In this document: positions 25,352-34,225 of the stretch, piece after piece | Numbering within the stretch: the first letter of the stretch is position 1 | Layout of the letters: every line of letters begins with the position of its first letter | NCBI RefSeq assembly: GCF_002953715.1 | Contig: NZ_CP025012.1 | Location: 1,488,001-1,552,000 of the forward strand | DNA: 64,000 nt | Reading direction: 5' to 3' | Source: Rhizobium leguminosarum | GTDB lineage: Bacteria > Pseudomonadota > Alphaproteobacteria > Rhizobiales > Rhizobiaceae | The notes under the pieces: generated by a model | What the model was told of the DNA's origin: nothing | Database searches by the model: none | Seen by the model: only the letters and a program-made list of their open reading frames with translations | Position numbers and translations under genes: made by a program

Positions 25352-26623
25352 ATGATGGAGACACTCAACCTCCTTCTCTTCGTCGTCGAAGCCATCGCCT
25401 ATTTCGTGCTGATGGTAACGCTTCTGCATTTCCGTCATCGGCTCGGTCTCGGGGTTTTCCTGACGGCGCTCGGTGTCATGCATTTCATGGAGACCTATCT
25501 GGCGGCGGTCTTCTACGTCTCGCTGCCGTTTGGCGATGTGTCGCCGGGCTCATCCGTCTTTTTCTCCGGCAAGCTGATGATGATCCTGATGCTTTACCTG
25601 CAGGAGGATGCGGCGACGGTTCGCCAGCCGATCTACGGCCTGTTCCTCGGCAACCTGCTCACCGTCGGTATTGCCTGGGTGCTGCAGCTGCACCAGCCGC
25701 TGCAAATGTCGACCAACCACACGCCGGACGTCGATTTCCTCAAGGAGATGGGCTGGCTGATGGTCTGGGGCACGGCGCTGCTCTATGTCGATTCGCTCGG
25801 CATCATCCTGCTTTACGAAAAACTCGGCGATTTCTTCCGCCGCCGCGTCGTCCTGCGTTTCCTGATTTCGGGCTTCGTGCTGCTGACCTTCGACCAGATC
25901 GGCTTCTTCGCCGCGCTGCATTATTTCCTTGATGTGCCGATCGCCGCATTCTGGGGCGGATGGAAGGCGAAAATGCTTGCCGTCTGCCTCTACGCGGCGA
26001 TGTTTGCGATCTATGAGTATCGTGTTCGCCGTATCGGCACAGCCGGGTCCGCACGTTCGATCAGCGACGTATTCGGTGATTTGACGTTCCGCGAGCGCTA
26101 CAACGATCTTCTGGAGCGCACCGGCCGCGACATGCTCACTGGCGTCTATGATCGGACGCGCATGGAAATGGAAGCGCCGCTGATGCTGCTGGAGGCACTG
26201 AAGCAGGGGCTATTCGCCACCGTCCTCATTATCGACGCCGATCACTTCAAGGATGTCAATGACGGCTACGGCCATCTCCAGGGCGACGAGGTGCTGAAGG
26301 CGATCGCCGCTCGGCTCGGCACGACGCTGCGCTCCAACGACCGCGTTTTCCGCTTCGGCGGTGAGGAATTCGTTGCCGTCTGTCCGGGCACCGACCACGA
26401 AGAAGGGCTGCTGCTTGCCGAGCGACTGCGTTGGACGATCGCGACCAGCGTCAAGACGCCGGATGACAGGCCGGTCACGGTCAGTATCGGCGTTGCGACC
26501 GCCGATGAGGACGGCGTCGATTTCACCGCCGTGCTGACGGCTGCCGACGGCAGGCTCTACGCGGCCAAGAAGAGCGGCCGCAACTGCGTCGTCGGCCGCT
26601 CCGGCGTGGTGAAACTCAATTAG
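25352..26623 (+). CDS. Membrane diguanylate cyclase (GGDEF)
   Basis: A 423-residue protein. The N-terminal half (about residues 1-230) is a block of six to seven transmembrane helices that I do not match to MASE1 or 7TMR families. The C-terminal half (about 255-420) is a GGDEF domain with RDMLTGVYDRTRME, IDADHFKDVND and an RFGGEEF active site near 335, so cyclic-di-GMP synthesis is expected. An inhibitory RxxD site is not obvious. The signal sensed is unknown and may be a membrane-soluble ligand or redox state. No EAL domain is present. Confidence 0.88.
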   Translation: MMETLNLLLFVVEAIAYFVLMVTLLHFRHRLGLGVFLTALGVMHFMETYLAAVFYVSLPFGDVSPGSSVFFSGKLMMILMLYLQEDAATVRQPIYGLFLGNLLTVGIAWVLQLHQPLQMSTNHTPDVDFLKEMGWLMVWGTALLYVDSLGIILLYEKLGDFFRRRVVLRFLISGFVLLTFDQIGFFAALHYFLDVPIAAFWGGWKAKMLAVCLYAAMFAIYEYRVRRIGTAGSARSISDVFGDLTFRERYNDLLERTGRDMLTGVYDRTRMEMEAPLMLLEALKQGLFATVLIIDADHFKDVNDGYGHLQGDEVLKAIAARLGTTLRSNDRVFRFGGEEFVAVCPGTDHEEGLLLAERLRWTIATSVKTPDDRPVTVSIGVATADEDGVDFTAVLTAADGRLYAAKKSGRNCVVGRSGVVKLN

Positions 26624-26931
26624 CCCGGCTAACTCAGTTAGCCCGACCAACCCAGTTGGCCCCGGCCAGCCCCATAGCTATTCCTCGAGAATTCGCATCG
26701 ATGCTGATGGCGCGCGAGGTCGCGGACGTCGGGAGCGGGTTCCTAATCATCGATCGATACAGTGCGTCGGCCGGGATGTTGAGGATGTTGCTTAAACCGA
26801 AACATTTGTCTATCGATCTATGTCTTTTCAATATGTTACAAGCAATATAAAACGGCTTGTTCGTAAAATGCAAACGTGATCTCCATTGCGGAAATATCCC
26901 AGATGAGTTTTCCTGCAAGGGGCGTGGAGAC
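26624..26931. other. Intergenic stretch between GGDEF gene and MFS gene
   Basis: 308 bases. No gene is convincing here. Open frames exist on both strands (about 64-99 codons) but without recognisable motifs or ribosome sites. The 3' half is AT-rich (AATATGTTACAAGCAATATAAAACGG near 26830) and probably carries the MFS gene promoter. Confidence 0.4.
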
Positions 26932-28161
26932 ATGAGTGATTCAATTGCACGGACGAAAGCCGATGGCGGCGAGTTTGCCGTTTTGTGTATCGGAGGGTTT
27001 CTTCTTTCGATCGCCTATGGCGTGACCTTTCTGATCCCGGTGCTGGTGGGCCAACGTGGCGGCGATGAGGCGCTGGCCGGCACGATCATCTCGGCCGCAA
27101 CTGTCAGCACCGTCATTCTGGTGATCCTGTCCGGCCACATCGCGGATGCCATCGGCTCGGCGCGGGCGGTGGCTGTTTCTGGACTGTTTCTTGCCGCGTC
27201 AGCGCTGGGATTCGCCATGGTTCCCTCGGCCGGGTTGAGCCTGATGGCGGTCGGTTTCATCCTCGGTATAGGCTGGGGCACCTTCTATGCGCTCGGACCC
27301 ATTCTGGTTGCCGCGATCGTCGAACCCGAACATCGGATCAGGTTTTTTGCCCTGCTTTCGGGATCGATGATGTCGGGCATCGGCGCCGGACCGATTATTG
27401 GCCGCATCGCCACCAATTGGTCGATGCCGATCGAGGCGGCCTTCGTATTTGCATTCCTTGCCAGTCTCGCCGGCGGTGCGCTCTACTTTTGGCTCCACCT
27501 CCGGCTGACCAAGGCCGGCAAGATTTTGCTGCATGTCAACAAGATCTCATTTGGCGCAGCACGCGAGGTGATCGGCTCGCGGGCCATCTATTCCATCATC
27601 ATGGTCGGCATCGGCGGCGCGATTTTCGGCGGGTTGTCCAGCTTTCAGACCAGCTACGCCAAAGCGCATGGGTTCGACTACTCCCTGTTCTTCATCGGCT
27701 TCATGTCCGCCGCGATTCTAAGCCGGCTGTTCGTGGCGGGATATGTGGTCAAGAAGGACCCACTCTATTCGCTGTTGGTCCTGACAAGTCTGACGCTGGC
27801 ATCGATCCTGCTGTTCCTGATGCTGACATCAAATCAGTTTGCCTATCTGGGAGGCGCGGCGATGCTGGGGGTGGGCTATGGCTTGACCTATTCCGTCATC
27901 AACGGCCTGGCGGCCAATGAGGCTCCCGCGGGCCTTATGCCGCAATCGCTGCTGTTATTTTCGCTCGCCTATTCCATCGGCGTCTTCGGCTTTCCGCTGA
28001 TCGCCGGCAATCTGATCGTTTTCTCCGGCATCCAGACCATGCTTTGTGTATTGCTTCTGCTTGCCGTGCTGAATTTGGCAATCGTTCTGTTTCGTGTTGC
28101 CCACCGTGCAACGCAAGAACGAAACAAAGCATCCGTAGGAGACAATACGAGCACTCTATGA
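26932..28161 (+). CDS. MFS transporter
   Basis: A 409-residue carrier with about 12 hydrophobic helices. Helix 1 is FAVLCIGGFLLSIAYGVTFL, and the motif-A like loop between helices 2 and 3 is SGHIADAIGSARAVAVSG. The start at 26932 follows GGCGTGGAGAC. It has no regulator beside it, so the substrate cannot be told from context; sugar, drug or organic-acid efflux are all possible. Confidence 0.85.
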   Translation: MSDSIARTKADGGEFAVLCIGGFLLSIAYGVTFLIPVLVGQRGGDEALAGTIISAATVSTVILVILSGHIADAIGSARAVAVSGLFLAASALGFAMVPSAGLSLMAVGFILGIGWGTFYALGPILVAAIVEPEHRIRFFALLSGSMMSGIGAGPIIGRIATNWSMPIEAAFVFAFLASLAGGALYFWLHLRLTKAGKILLHVNKISFGAAREVIGSRAIYSIIMVGIGGAIFGGLSSFQTSYAKAHGFDYSLFFIGFMSAAILSRLFVAGYVVKKDPLYSLLVLTSLTLASILLFLMLTSNQFAYLGGAAMLGVGYGLTYSVINGLAANEAPAGLMPQSLLLFSLAYSIGVFGFPLIAGNLIVFSGIQTMLCVLLLLAVLNLAIVLFRVAHRATQERNKASVGDNTSTL

Positions 28162-28185
28162 CGGGTGACCGAGGCCAGCGAAGGG

Positions 28186-28215
28186 GCCGGGCAAGTTTAA
28201 CCTGCCCAGCCCGGC
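28186..28215. terminator. Hairpin between convergent genes
   Basis: GCCGGGC (28186-28192) pairs with GCCCGGC (28209-28215), and the loop contains the inner pair GGCA/TGCC. It stands between the stops of the MFS gene and the SDR gene and lacks a clear T-run, so its terminator role is only probable. Confidence 0.4.
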
Positions 28216-28219
28216 TCAC

Positions 28220-28996
28220 TCAGGCAGCGCGGAAGATCTTGGCGCCGGAGGGGGCACTCGTCATGCCGCCGTCGACAGTGATCTCGATGCCGGTGACATT
28301 GGCGGAGTCATCCGAGGCCAGATAGAGCGCTGCCTTGGCGATTTCGTCGGCTTCGCTCATGCGGCCGAGCGGGCTCATGCCGCCGATGCGCGCCTCGAGC
28401 GCCGACATGGCGTCTTCCGTCTGGGCCATCGGCGACCAGATCGGCGTCTTCGTGCCGCCGGGCGTTACCTGATTGACGCGAATGCCGCGCGGTGCGAGTT
28501 CGGACGCCATATTGCGCGTCATCGCACGGACCGCCGCCTTGGTCGCCGCATAGGCCGACCATCCGGGAGCGCCGAGCACGGCATGCACGGAACCGTTGAG
28601 GATCACCGAAGCGCCGTCATTGAGATGCGGCAGAGCCGATTGCACGGTGAAGAAAACCGCCGTGAGGTTGGTGCTGATAATCTGGTTAAATTGCTCCGGC
28701 GATGTTTCGCCGAGCGGCGTCGCGCCGCCGATGCCGGCATTGGCGAAGACGATGTCGAACTTGCCGACTTTTCCGGCGGCTTCCGCAAAGGCCTTCTCGG
28801 TAGCGGCGGCATCGGTGACGTCGACCTTCAGTGCCAGCACACCGGCCCCGAGCGCCTTTTCGGCGGCGGCGAGCGTTTCCGGGTTGCGGCCGGTGATCAC
28901 AACACTGGCACCCTCGTCGATGAAGACCCTGGCGGTCGCAAGACCGATGCCGCTGTTTCCGCCGGTGATCAGGGCGACCTTGTTTCTTAGACGCAT
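28220..28996 (-). CDS. SDR family oxidoreductase
   Basis: Classical short-chain dehydrogenase of 258 residues. NAD(P)-binding motif TGGNSGIG (residues 11-18), NAG at about 88-90, catalytic Ser followed by YAATK with Tyr/Lys near 149-153, and the C-terminal VDGG. It diverges from the TetR-type gene at 29105, and the gap carries two palindromic operators, so it is probably the regulator's target. The substrate is unknown. Confidence 0.9.
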   Translation of the reverse strand: MRLRNKVALITGGNSGIGLATARVFIDEGASVVITGRNPETLAAAEKALGAGVLALKVDVTDAAATEKAFAEAAGKVGKFDIVFANAGIGGATPLGETSPEQFNQIISTNLTAVFFTVQSALPHLNDGASVILNGSVHAVLGAPGWSAYAATKAAVRAMTRNMASELAPRGIRVNQVTPGGTKTPIWSPMAQTEDAMSALEARIGGMSPLGRMSEADEIAKAALYLASDDSANVTGIEITVDGGMTSAPSGAKIFRAA

Positions 28997-29028
28997 GATT
29001 CATGCTCCTCTTGGAATTGGCAACGATC

Positions 29029-29068
29029 TAGATTATGATCGTTATCTACAAGGATTATGATTATAATC
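29029..29068. promoter_or_regulatory. Two palindromic operators between SDR and TetR genes
   Basis: Site 1, TAGATTATGATCGTTATCTA (29029-29048), is an imperfect palindrome with 8 of 10 matching positions. Site 2, GATTATGATTATAATC (29053-29068), matches at 7 of 8. They share GATTATGAT and lie side by side between divergent starts. This is the typical layout of a TetR-family autoregulated operator. Confidence 0.65.
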
Positions 29069-29104
29069 TACATGAGTCAAGAGGCAGTGCCGGGGAGATG
29101 TCCG

Positions 29105-29680
29105 ATGGGCCGTTCGCAGCTGGAAAAACAGAAGACGCACGAGAAGATTATCGAGATCGCGTCGAAGCGACTACGCGAAGAGGGGCTCGAAGGTATTGGC
29201 GTCGCCGACCTGATGAAGGAAGCCGGATTGACCGTCGGCGGCTTCTACAAGCATTTCGCCTCCCGCGACGATCTGGTCGCCGAGGCGATCCAGTCCGCTT
29301 TCGATTCATGGGGACGCAAGCTGGAGGCCGAGGGGGTGAACCCGGCAGAGATGACGGCGGCCGATGTCGCCGATCGTTATGTGAGCGCCGATCATCGCGA
29401 CAATCCCGGTGAGGGCTGCCCTTTTGCCGCGCTGACCTCCGATATATCACGCAGCGGCGAGAAGGCGCGGGGAATCGCGACGGACGGTCTCAGGCGTAAT
29501 TTCGCGTCATTGGCGAGCAAGGCTGCGGGAGCAGACGATAGCGAACGGCGGCGCAAGGCGATCATGGCCTTCGCGATGATGGCCGGCGGCGTCGGCCTTG
29601 CCAGGATTTCGTCCGATGAGGAACTCTCGGCCGAAATCCTGGCGACGGTCCGGGATTTTGTCGCCGGTATCGACAAATGA
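29105..29680 (+). CDS. TetR/AcrR family transcriptional regulator
   Basis: A 191-residue repressor. Helix-turn-helix at about residues 25-48, with VADLMKEAGLTVGGFYKHFASRDDL ending in the typical YxHF. The C-terminal ligand domain is of the TetR_C type with a GCPFAALTSDI motif near 104 that is common in regulators next to SDRs. The ATG 29105 was chosen because it aligns with the usual start (MGRSQLEKQKTHEKII). Regulates itself and the divergent SDR gene, by inference. Confidence 0.88.
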   Translation: MGRSQLEKQKTHEKIIEIASKRLREEGLEGIGVADLMKEAGLTVGGFYKHFASRDDLVAEAIQSAFDSWGRKLEAEGVNPAEMTAADVADRYVSADHRDNPGEGCPFAALTSDISRSGEKARGIATDGLRRNFASLASKAAGADDSERRRKAIMAFAMMAGGVGLARISSDEELSAEILATVRDFVAGIDK

Positions 29681-29682
29681 AA

Positions 29683-29706
29683 AACGGCCGGCAAAAGCCG
29701 GCCGTT
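29683..29706. terminator. Bidirectional terminator between TetR and azoR genes
   Basis: AACGGCCGGC-AAAA-GCCGGCCGTT is a perfect 10-bp stem with a four-base loop. It sits 3 bases after the TetR gene stop (TGA) and 23 bases beyond the convergent azoR end. A-rich sequence flanks it on the left. Confidence 0.75.
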
Positions 29707-29728
29707 CCATGGAGCGTTGAACAGCCGA

Positions 29729-30343
29729 TCAGGCGGCCAGCGCGATTTCCTGGACGCGCGACTTGGCAGCGTCGATCGCCTTTTCGGCAGCTTCCGGACC
29801 GAAGGCCAGGCCTTCGACATAGATGGTCTCGATATCGCTGATGCCGAGGAAGCCGAGAACCGACTTCAGGTACGGCACGGCATGGTTCAGGGGAGCGGCC
29901 GGGCCCTGCGAGTAGACGCCACCCGAGGCGAGCACCACGTAAACCTTCTTGCCGGTTGCGAGGCCGACCGGGCCGCTTTCCGTGTACTTGAAGGTCAGGC
30001 CGGCGCGGGCGACGTTGTCGATCCAGGTCTTCAGCGACGAATAGATGTTGAAGTTGATGAGGCCGGTGCTGATGACGATCGTGTCGGCGGCAAGCAGTTC
30101 GCTGACAAGTTTGTCGGAGGTCTCGACGGCCACGGTTTCCTCAGCGTTGCGGGCCTCGGGCGGCTTGCGGATCGCGCCGGTGAAGAGGTCATCGATATGC
30201 GGCAGCGGGTTAGCGGCAAGGTCGCGGCGAACGATGACGCTGCCCGGGTTCTGGCTCTTCAGCTTTTCGGCGAGATCGACGGCGATCGGCGTCGAGAGCG
30301 ATTCGGCACGCGGGCTGGACGTCAGAAGAAGGATGGACGACAT
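29729..30343 (-). CDS. azoR: FMN-dependent NADH-azoreductase
   Basis: A 204-residue flavodoxin-fold enzyme that reduces quinones and azo compounds with NADH. Key features are the FMN loop LLLTSSPRAESLST near residues 5-18, the middle PxxNFxIPxxLKxWID-type segment (FNIYSSLKTWIDNVARAGLTFKYT near 98-120) and ASGGVYSQGPAAPLNHAVPYLK near 140-160. Divergent from a LysR gene at 30483, which probably activates it in response to electrophilic stress. Confidence 0.9.
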   Translation of the reverse strand: MSSILLLTSSPRAESLSTPIAVDLAEKLKSQNPGSVIVRRDLAANPLPHIDDLFTGAIRKPPEARNAEETVAVETSDKLVSELLAADTIVISTGLINFNIYSSLKTWIDNVARAGLTFKYTESGPVGLATGKKVYVVLASGGVYSQGPAAPLNHAVPYLKSVLGFLGISDIETIYVEGLAFGPEAAEKAIDAAKSRVQEIALAA

Positions 30344-30482
30344 GGTGCATTTCCTTTCGAATTGAATTTGACGGCCCGTTGCTGGGAGGTGAGCCGCAGT
30401 CTCGATGAGGAAAATAGGTCTGGCCAGCTATCGAAAAAACGGTGATAATGTCGATCGAAGCTATCGATGGAATGGATAGAAA

Positions 30483-31451
30483 ATGCTCCCGAACCCGACT
30501 CTGGACCAATTGCAGGTGTTTCTGACCGTTGCCGAGACCGGCAGCTTCTCGGCCGCTTCGCGAGCGCTGAACCGTGCGCAGTCGGTCGTGAGCTATACGA
30601 TCGCCAACTTGGAGGCGCAGCTTGAAGTGCCGCTTTTCGAGCGCTCCGGCGCGCGCCAGCCGAAGCTGACGGAGGCGGGCAAGGCGATGCTGGAGGATGC
30701 GCGGCGCATTCTAGGCGACCTGCAGGTCATGCGGGCACGCGTCAAGAGCCTGAGGGAAGGGCTCGAAGCGGAGGTATCCGTCGCCATCAGCGTTATGGTG
30801 CCTTCACGAGCCCTGGTGGACGTCCTCCACGAATTCCGCGAGATGTTTCCATCCGTTTCGTTGAGCCTCAATGTCGGCGAGCTCGGAATGGTCATGGATC
30901 TCGTCCTCAGCGGCAAGGCGACGATCGGGATTGGTGGGGCGGTCGTCAAGCAGGACGATTCGATCGTCACGGAACGGATCGGTCATTCCTTCATGTTGCC
31001 GGTTGCCGCGCGCAACCACCCGCTTGCCGGGATCGGCCGGCCGCTGACGCTGGGCGACGTGCGCGAAGAAGTGCAACTCGTCGTCACCGATGCGTCGGGC
31101 CGGACGAAGGGGCGTGATTTCAACGTTCTCTCCTACAAGACATGGCGTGTCAGCGATATCGCGACGAAGCACCAGCTCATCAAGGCCGGCCTTGGCTGGG
31201 GCGGCCTTCCGGCTTCTGTGATTCATGACGATCTCGTCAGCGGCACGCTCGTCCATCTCGATCTGGATGCCTACGAACAGGGAGAGTATGCCATCTATTC
31301 CGTGCGCCAGCTCGCCAACCCGCCCGGACCCGCTGCCACCTGGATGATCGACGCGTTCCGCATGCGGCTTTCCCATTGCCCGAACCAGGCCGATTTTCAT
31401 GCTCAGATGGCGGAACTCCAGGAACCCGCGACACCGCTCGCGGCCGAATGA
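30483..31451 (+). CDS. LysR family regulator, probable azoR regulator
   Basis: A 322-residue LysR protein. The helix-turn-helix is in residues 20-45 (GSFSAASRALNRAQSVVSYTIANLE). The effector domain runs from about residue 95 to 295. It is divergent from azoR with a 139-base gap; an ATCGAT/ATCGAT-like inverted pair (TATCGAAA ... TCGATCGAAGCTATCGAT near 30430-30470) may be its site. Quinone or thiol-reactive inducers are plausible, as in QacR/YieF-type pairs, but not shown. Confidence 0.87.
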   Translation: MLPNPTLDQLQVFLTVAETGSFSAASRALNRAQSVVSYTIANLEAQLEVPLFERSGARQPKLTEAGKAMLEDARRILGDLQVMRARVKSLREGLEAEVSVAISVMVPSRALVDVLHEFREMFPSVSLSLNVGELGMVMDLVLSGKATIGIGGAVVKQDDSIVTERIGHSFMLPVAARNHPLAGIGRPLTLGDVREEVQLVVTDASGRTKGRDFNVLSYKTWRVSDIATKHQLIKAGLGWGGLPASVIHDDLVSGTLVHLDLDAYEQGEYAIYSVRQLANPPGPAATWMIDAFRMRLSHCPNQADFHAQMAELQEPATPLAAE

Positions 31452-31493
31452 CGAAGGCGCGGCGAGCGCGCCTTCACCGGCATCCTCTTCGGC

Positions 31494-33482
31494 CTAAAGA
31501 ACCAGCCTGAACTTCGAGAAACCGTCGGCCCCTTCGCCGGCATCCTCGATCTTCACGCTTTTGACCTCGGCGAGGAACTGCTTCGCCTTCGGGCCGCTTT
31601 CAAAAGTCGCGGTCGTGCCCGGGAGCGGCTTGAAGGTCCAGTTTGCGTCAGCCGACGGATTGATCGTGCCCTGATCATGGATATAGCGGACGATGACGTC
31701 GCGGTTGGTATCCGGCGCCTGGAAGATCACCTTATCAGCGGTGATCTCAGGGAAATTGCCGCCGCCGCCGGCGCGGTAGTTGTTCGAGACGACGACGAAC
31801 TTTTGAGCCGGATCGATCGGCTTGCCATTGAAGGCGAGGTTCTGGATGCGGTTGGCGTCCGGATTGATCGGCTTGCCGGATGAATCATATTTCGGCGGCT
31901 GCGACAGGTCGATCTGGTAGGTGACGCCGTCGATCACGTCGAAATTGTAGGACGGGAAATCGTTGTTGAGCAGCGCCGCATCCTTCGAGCCGGCCTCGAT
32001 GTGATTGAACATGCCGGCAGACATTTCGAGCCAGTTCTTCACCTGGGCGCCGGTGATGGCAACAGCCTGAACCGTGTTCGGATAGAGATAGAGGTCGGCA
32101 ACGTTCTTGATGGCGATATCGCCGGCCGGAACATCGGTATAGTAATCGGCGCCGCCGCGACCGCCGGCCTTGAAGGGAGCCGCCGCCGAAAGCACCGGCA
32201 GATCCTTGAACGCGGTATCGGCGAGCATTTGCTTGATGTACCAGGTCTGGGCTTGGCTGACGACCTGCACGGAGGGATCGTCGGCGACCAGTGCGAAGTA
32301 GGAATAGAGCGGTGCGGACGTCTTGCCGACCGGGGTGCGGACATAGGTTAGTGTCGCCTCGTGCTCGGCCTTGGCGGCTTCGATCACTTCCTTCTTGTCG
32401 GCGTAGTCGGCAACCACCTTCTTCTTGTCGTCGCGATGATAGATCGGCCGTGCTTCCGAGGTAAAATCGACGATCTTCCAGCTGTTACCGTCCTTTTCGA
32501 GCAGCAAGTCGATAAGGCCGAGATGCGAGCCCCAGAAGCCGGCCATCACGGCGGGCTTGCCATGCAGCGTGCCCTTGACGGGATCGGCATTGGCGATGCC
32601 GTCCCAGCTCTTCGGGCCGGGGAAGACGAGATGCTGATGGCCGGTGAAGATCGCGTCGATCCCATCGACGGCGGCGAGATGCAGCGAGGCGTTTTCCATC
32701 TTTTCGGACGGTGCGCTGCCATCGATGCCGGAGTGCGAGAGCGCAATCACGATATCGGCGCCGGCTTCCTTCATGGCGGGAACCCAGGCCTTGGCCGCCT
32801 CGACGATGTCGCGCGTCTGCGCCTTGCCTTCGAGGTTCTTGATATCCCAGAGCATGATCTGCGGTGGTACGAAGCCGATGAAGCCGATCTTGACGGGGCT
32901 CTCGTTGCCGGCGCCGTCCTTGATCTGCTTTTCGACGATGATGTAGGGCTTGAAGAAGAGATCGTCCTGCTTCGGGTCGGAGGCGAGCTGGCCCTTGGTC
33001 AGGTTGGCGCAGACGAAGGGGAAGTTCGCGCCTGATAGTACCTTGAGCATGAAGTCGAGGCCGTAGTTGAACTCGTGATTGCCGAGCGTGCCCACGATAT
33101 AGCCGAGCGTGTTCATCGCCTTGATCACCGGATGGACGTCGCCGTCCTTCATGCCATGCTGATAGGCCATGTAATCGCCCATCGGATTGCCCTGCAGCAC
33201 GTCGCCATTGTCGATCAGCAGTGAGTTGACGGCCTCGGCGCGGATGCCGTCGATGATCGTCCCGGTGCGTGACAGGCCCATCGTGTCGTTCGGCTTGTCG
33301 GCGTAATAGTCATAGGGGAAGACGTTGACGTGAATGTCTGTCGTTTCCATCAGCCTGAGATGCGCCTGGTTGGCGCTGGCGCGGGCGCTGAAAGGATGCA
33401 GCAGCACCAGGGCGGAAGTGGCGGCGAGGCCGCCGAGCAGGGAACGGCGGCTCATTACGCCAACATCGAAAATGGAAGACAT
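31494..33482 (-). CDS. cpdB: 2',3'-cyclic-nucleotide 2'-phosphodiesterase / 3'-nucleotidase
   Basis: Periplasmic enzyme that degrades cyclic nucleotides and 3'-nucleotides to scavenge phosphate and nucleosides. The 662-residue length suits the family. The N-terminal part carries an export signal with twin arginine (SRRSLLGG). A metallophosphatase domain (about residues 40-360) shows the metal-binding motifs ETTDIHVNVFPYD, DNGDVLQGN, GNHEFNYG, and GHQHLVFPG. A 5'-nucleotidase C-terminal domain (about 400-600) follows. The ATG at 33482 is preceded by GAAGGAGAGTTTCC. Confidence 0.93.
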   Translation of the reverse strand: MSSIFDVGVMSRRSLLGGLAATSALVLLHPFSARASANQAHLRLMETTDIHVNVFPYDYYADKPNDTMGLSRTGTIIDGIRAEAVNSLLIDNGDVLQGNPMGDYMAYQHGMKDGDVHPVIKAMNTLGYIVGTLGNHEFNYGLDFMLKVLSGANFPFVCANLTKGQLASDPKQDDLFFKPYIIVEKQIKDGAGNESPVKIGFIGFVPPQIMLWDIKNLEGKAQTRDIVEAAKAWVPAMKEAGADIVIALSHSGIDGSAPSEKMENASLHLAAVDGIDAIFTGHQHLVFPGPKSWDGIANADPVKGTLHGKPAVMAGFWGSHLGLIDLLLEKDGNSWKIVDFTSEARPIYHRDDKKKVVADYADKKEVIEAAKAEHEATLTYVRTPVGKTSAPLYSYFALVADDPSVQVVSQAQTWYIKQMLADTAFKDLPVLSAAAPFKAGGRGGADYYTDVPAGDIAIKNVADLYLYPNTVQAVAITGAQVKNWLEMSAGMFNHIEAGSKDAALLNNDFPSYNFDVIDGVTYQIDLSQPPKYDSSGKPINPDANRIQNLAFNGKPIDPAQKFVVVSNNYRAGGGGNFPEITADKVIFQAPDTNRDVIVRYIHDQGTINPSADANWTFKPLPGTTATFESGPKAKQFLAEVKSVKIEDAGEGADGFSKFRLVL

Positions 33483-33735
33483 GGAAACTCTCCTTCAGGA
33501 TCATGCATCGTCCGGCCCGTCAGAATTAGGACGATTTGGCGAGGAGTACACTGCGAAAATGACAGGACGTCAAACAATCCGCCGGAAAAGCGTCATGGCT
33601 CAGAAATGCAATTTATGATATAGTTACTCGGCGCCAGGCTGCCGCAGACGTAAGGCCACGGTCACCCTCGGCGGTCGGTGTCAACGGCAGCCGTTGGAGC
33701 GATCTCAGCCGCTCCGGCGCAAAGGTGGGGCAGCC

Positions 33736-34140
33736 TTACGATTTCAGCGTCGATGTCGCCAAGTGAGGCGTCCGCTCGACGTTGGCGGCGGTTCTAACCA
33801 GCGGGCGTACCGCCAGCACCGGCCGCATTTCCTTATGGAAAAAGCGGAAATAGGAGGAGATCTGTGCCCGCGCATTTGAATTCACGTCGAACTGGATGCC
33901 GACGCGGCCATTGTGCTTCCAGCGGATGACGCCTTCGAGCAGCCCGAGGTTTTCGGCCTCGATGCGCACCTTGCTGCCAGAGGCGGCATGGAGCGGCCCC
34001 TTCATCTCCAGGGCGGCACCGGTCGGCGACAGGTTGAGGATGCGGGCATCCACCTGGCTGTTCAGATATTTGACATGGCCGAACACGCGGCAGCTTTTCC
34101 GGTCGGCCTTTCTGGCCGTGATTTTCAAGTTGCGGGTCAT
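33736..34140 (-). CDS. PilZ domain protein
   Basis: A 134-residue protein. The PilZ fold spans about residues 10-90; the c-di-GMP-binding motif is partly recognisable as RKADRKSCRV (near 10-19, Rx3R-type) and then NLSPTGAALEM (near 36-46, the D/NxSxxG box). Both halves are present, so c-di-GMP binding is plausible. The C-terminal tail is Arg/Val-rich. It could act with the GGDEF protein at 25352, though this is inference. Confidence 0.75.
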   Translation of the reverse strand: MTRNLKITARKADRKSCRVFGHVKYLNSQVDARILNLSPTGAALEMKGPLHAASGSKVRIEAENLGLLEGVIRWKHNGRVGIQFDVNSNARAQISSYFRFFHKEMRPVLAVRPLVRTAANVERTPHLATSTLKS

Positions 34141-34225
34141 ACTGTCTCCCTTGGTATAGCCGGGGAGCATAGCGCCGGAAAATTGAAATGGTTTTAGGGG
34201 CTTGGCTAAAATTGCAGTGAAACCG

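Noticed and set aside
26640..26850. Short open frames between the GGDEF and MFS genes
   Set aside because: Frames of about 64 and 99 codons exist on opposite strands, but neither has a ribosome site, motif or coding-like composition.
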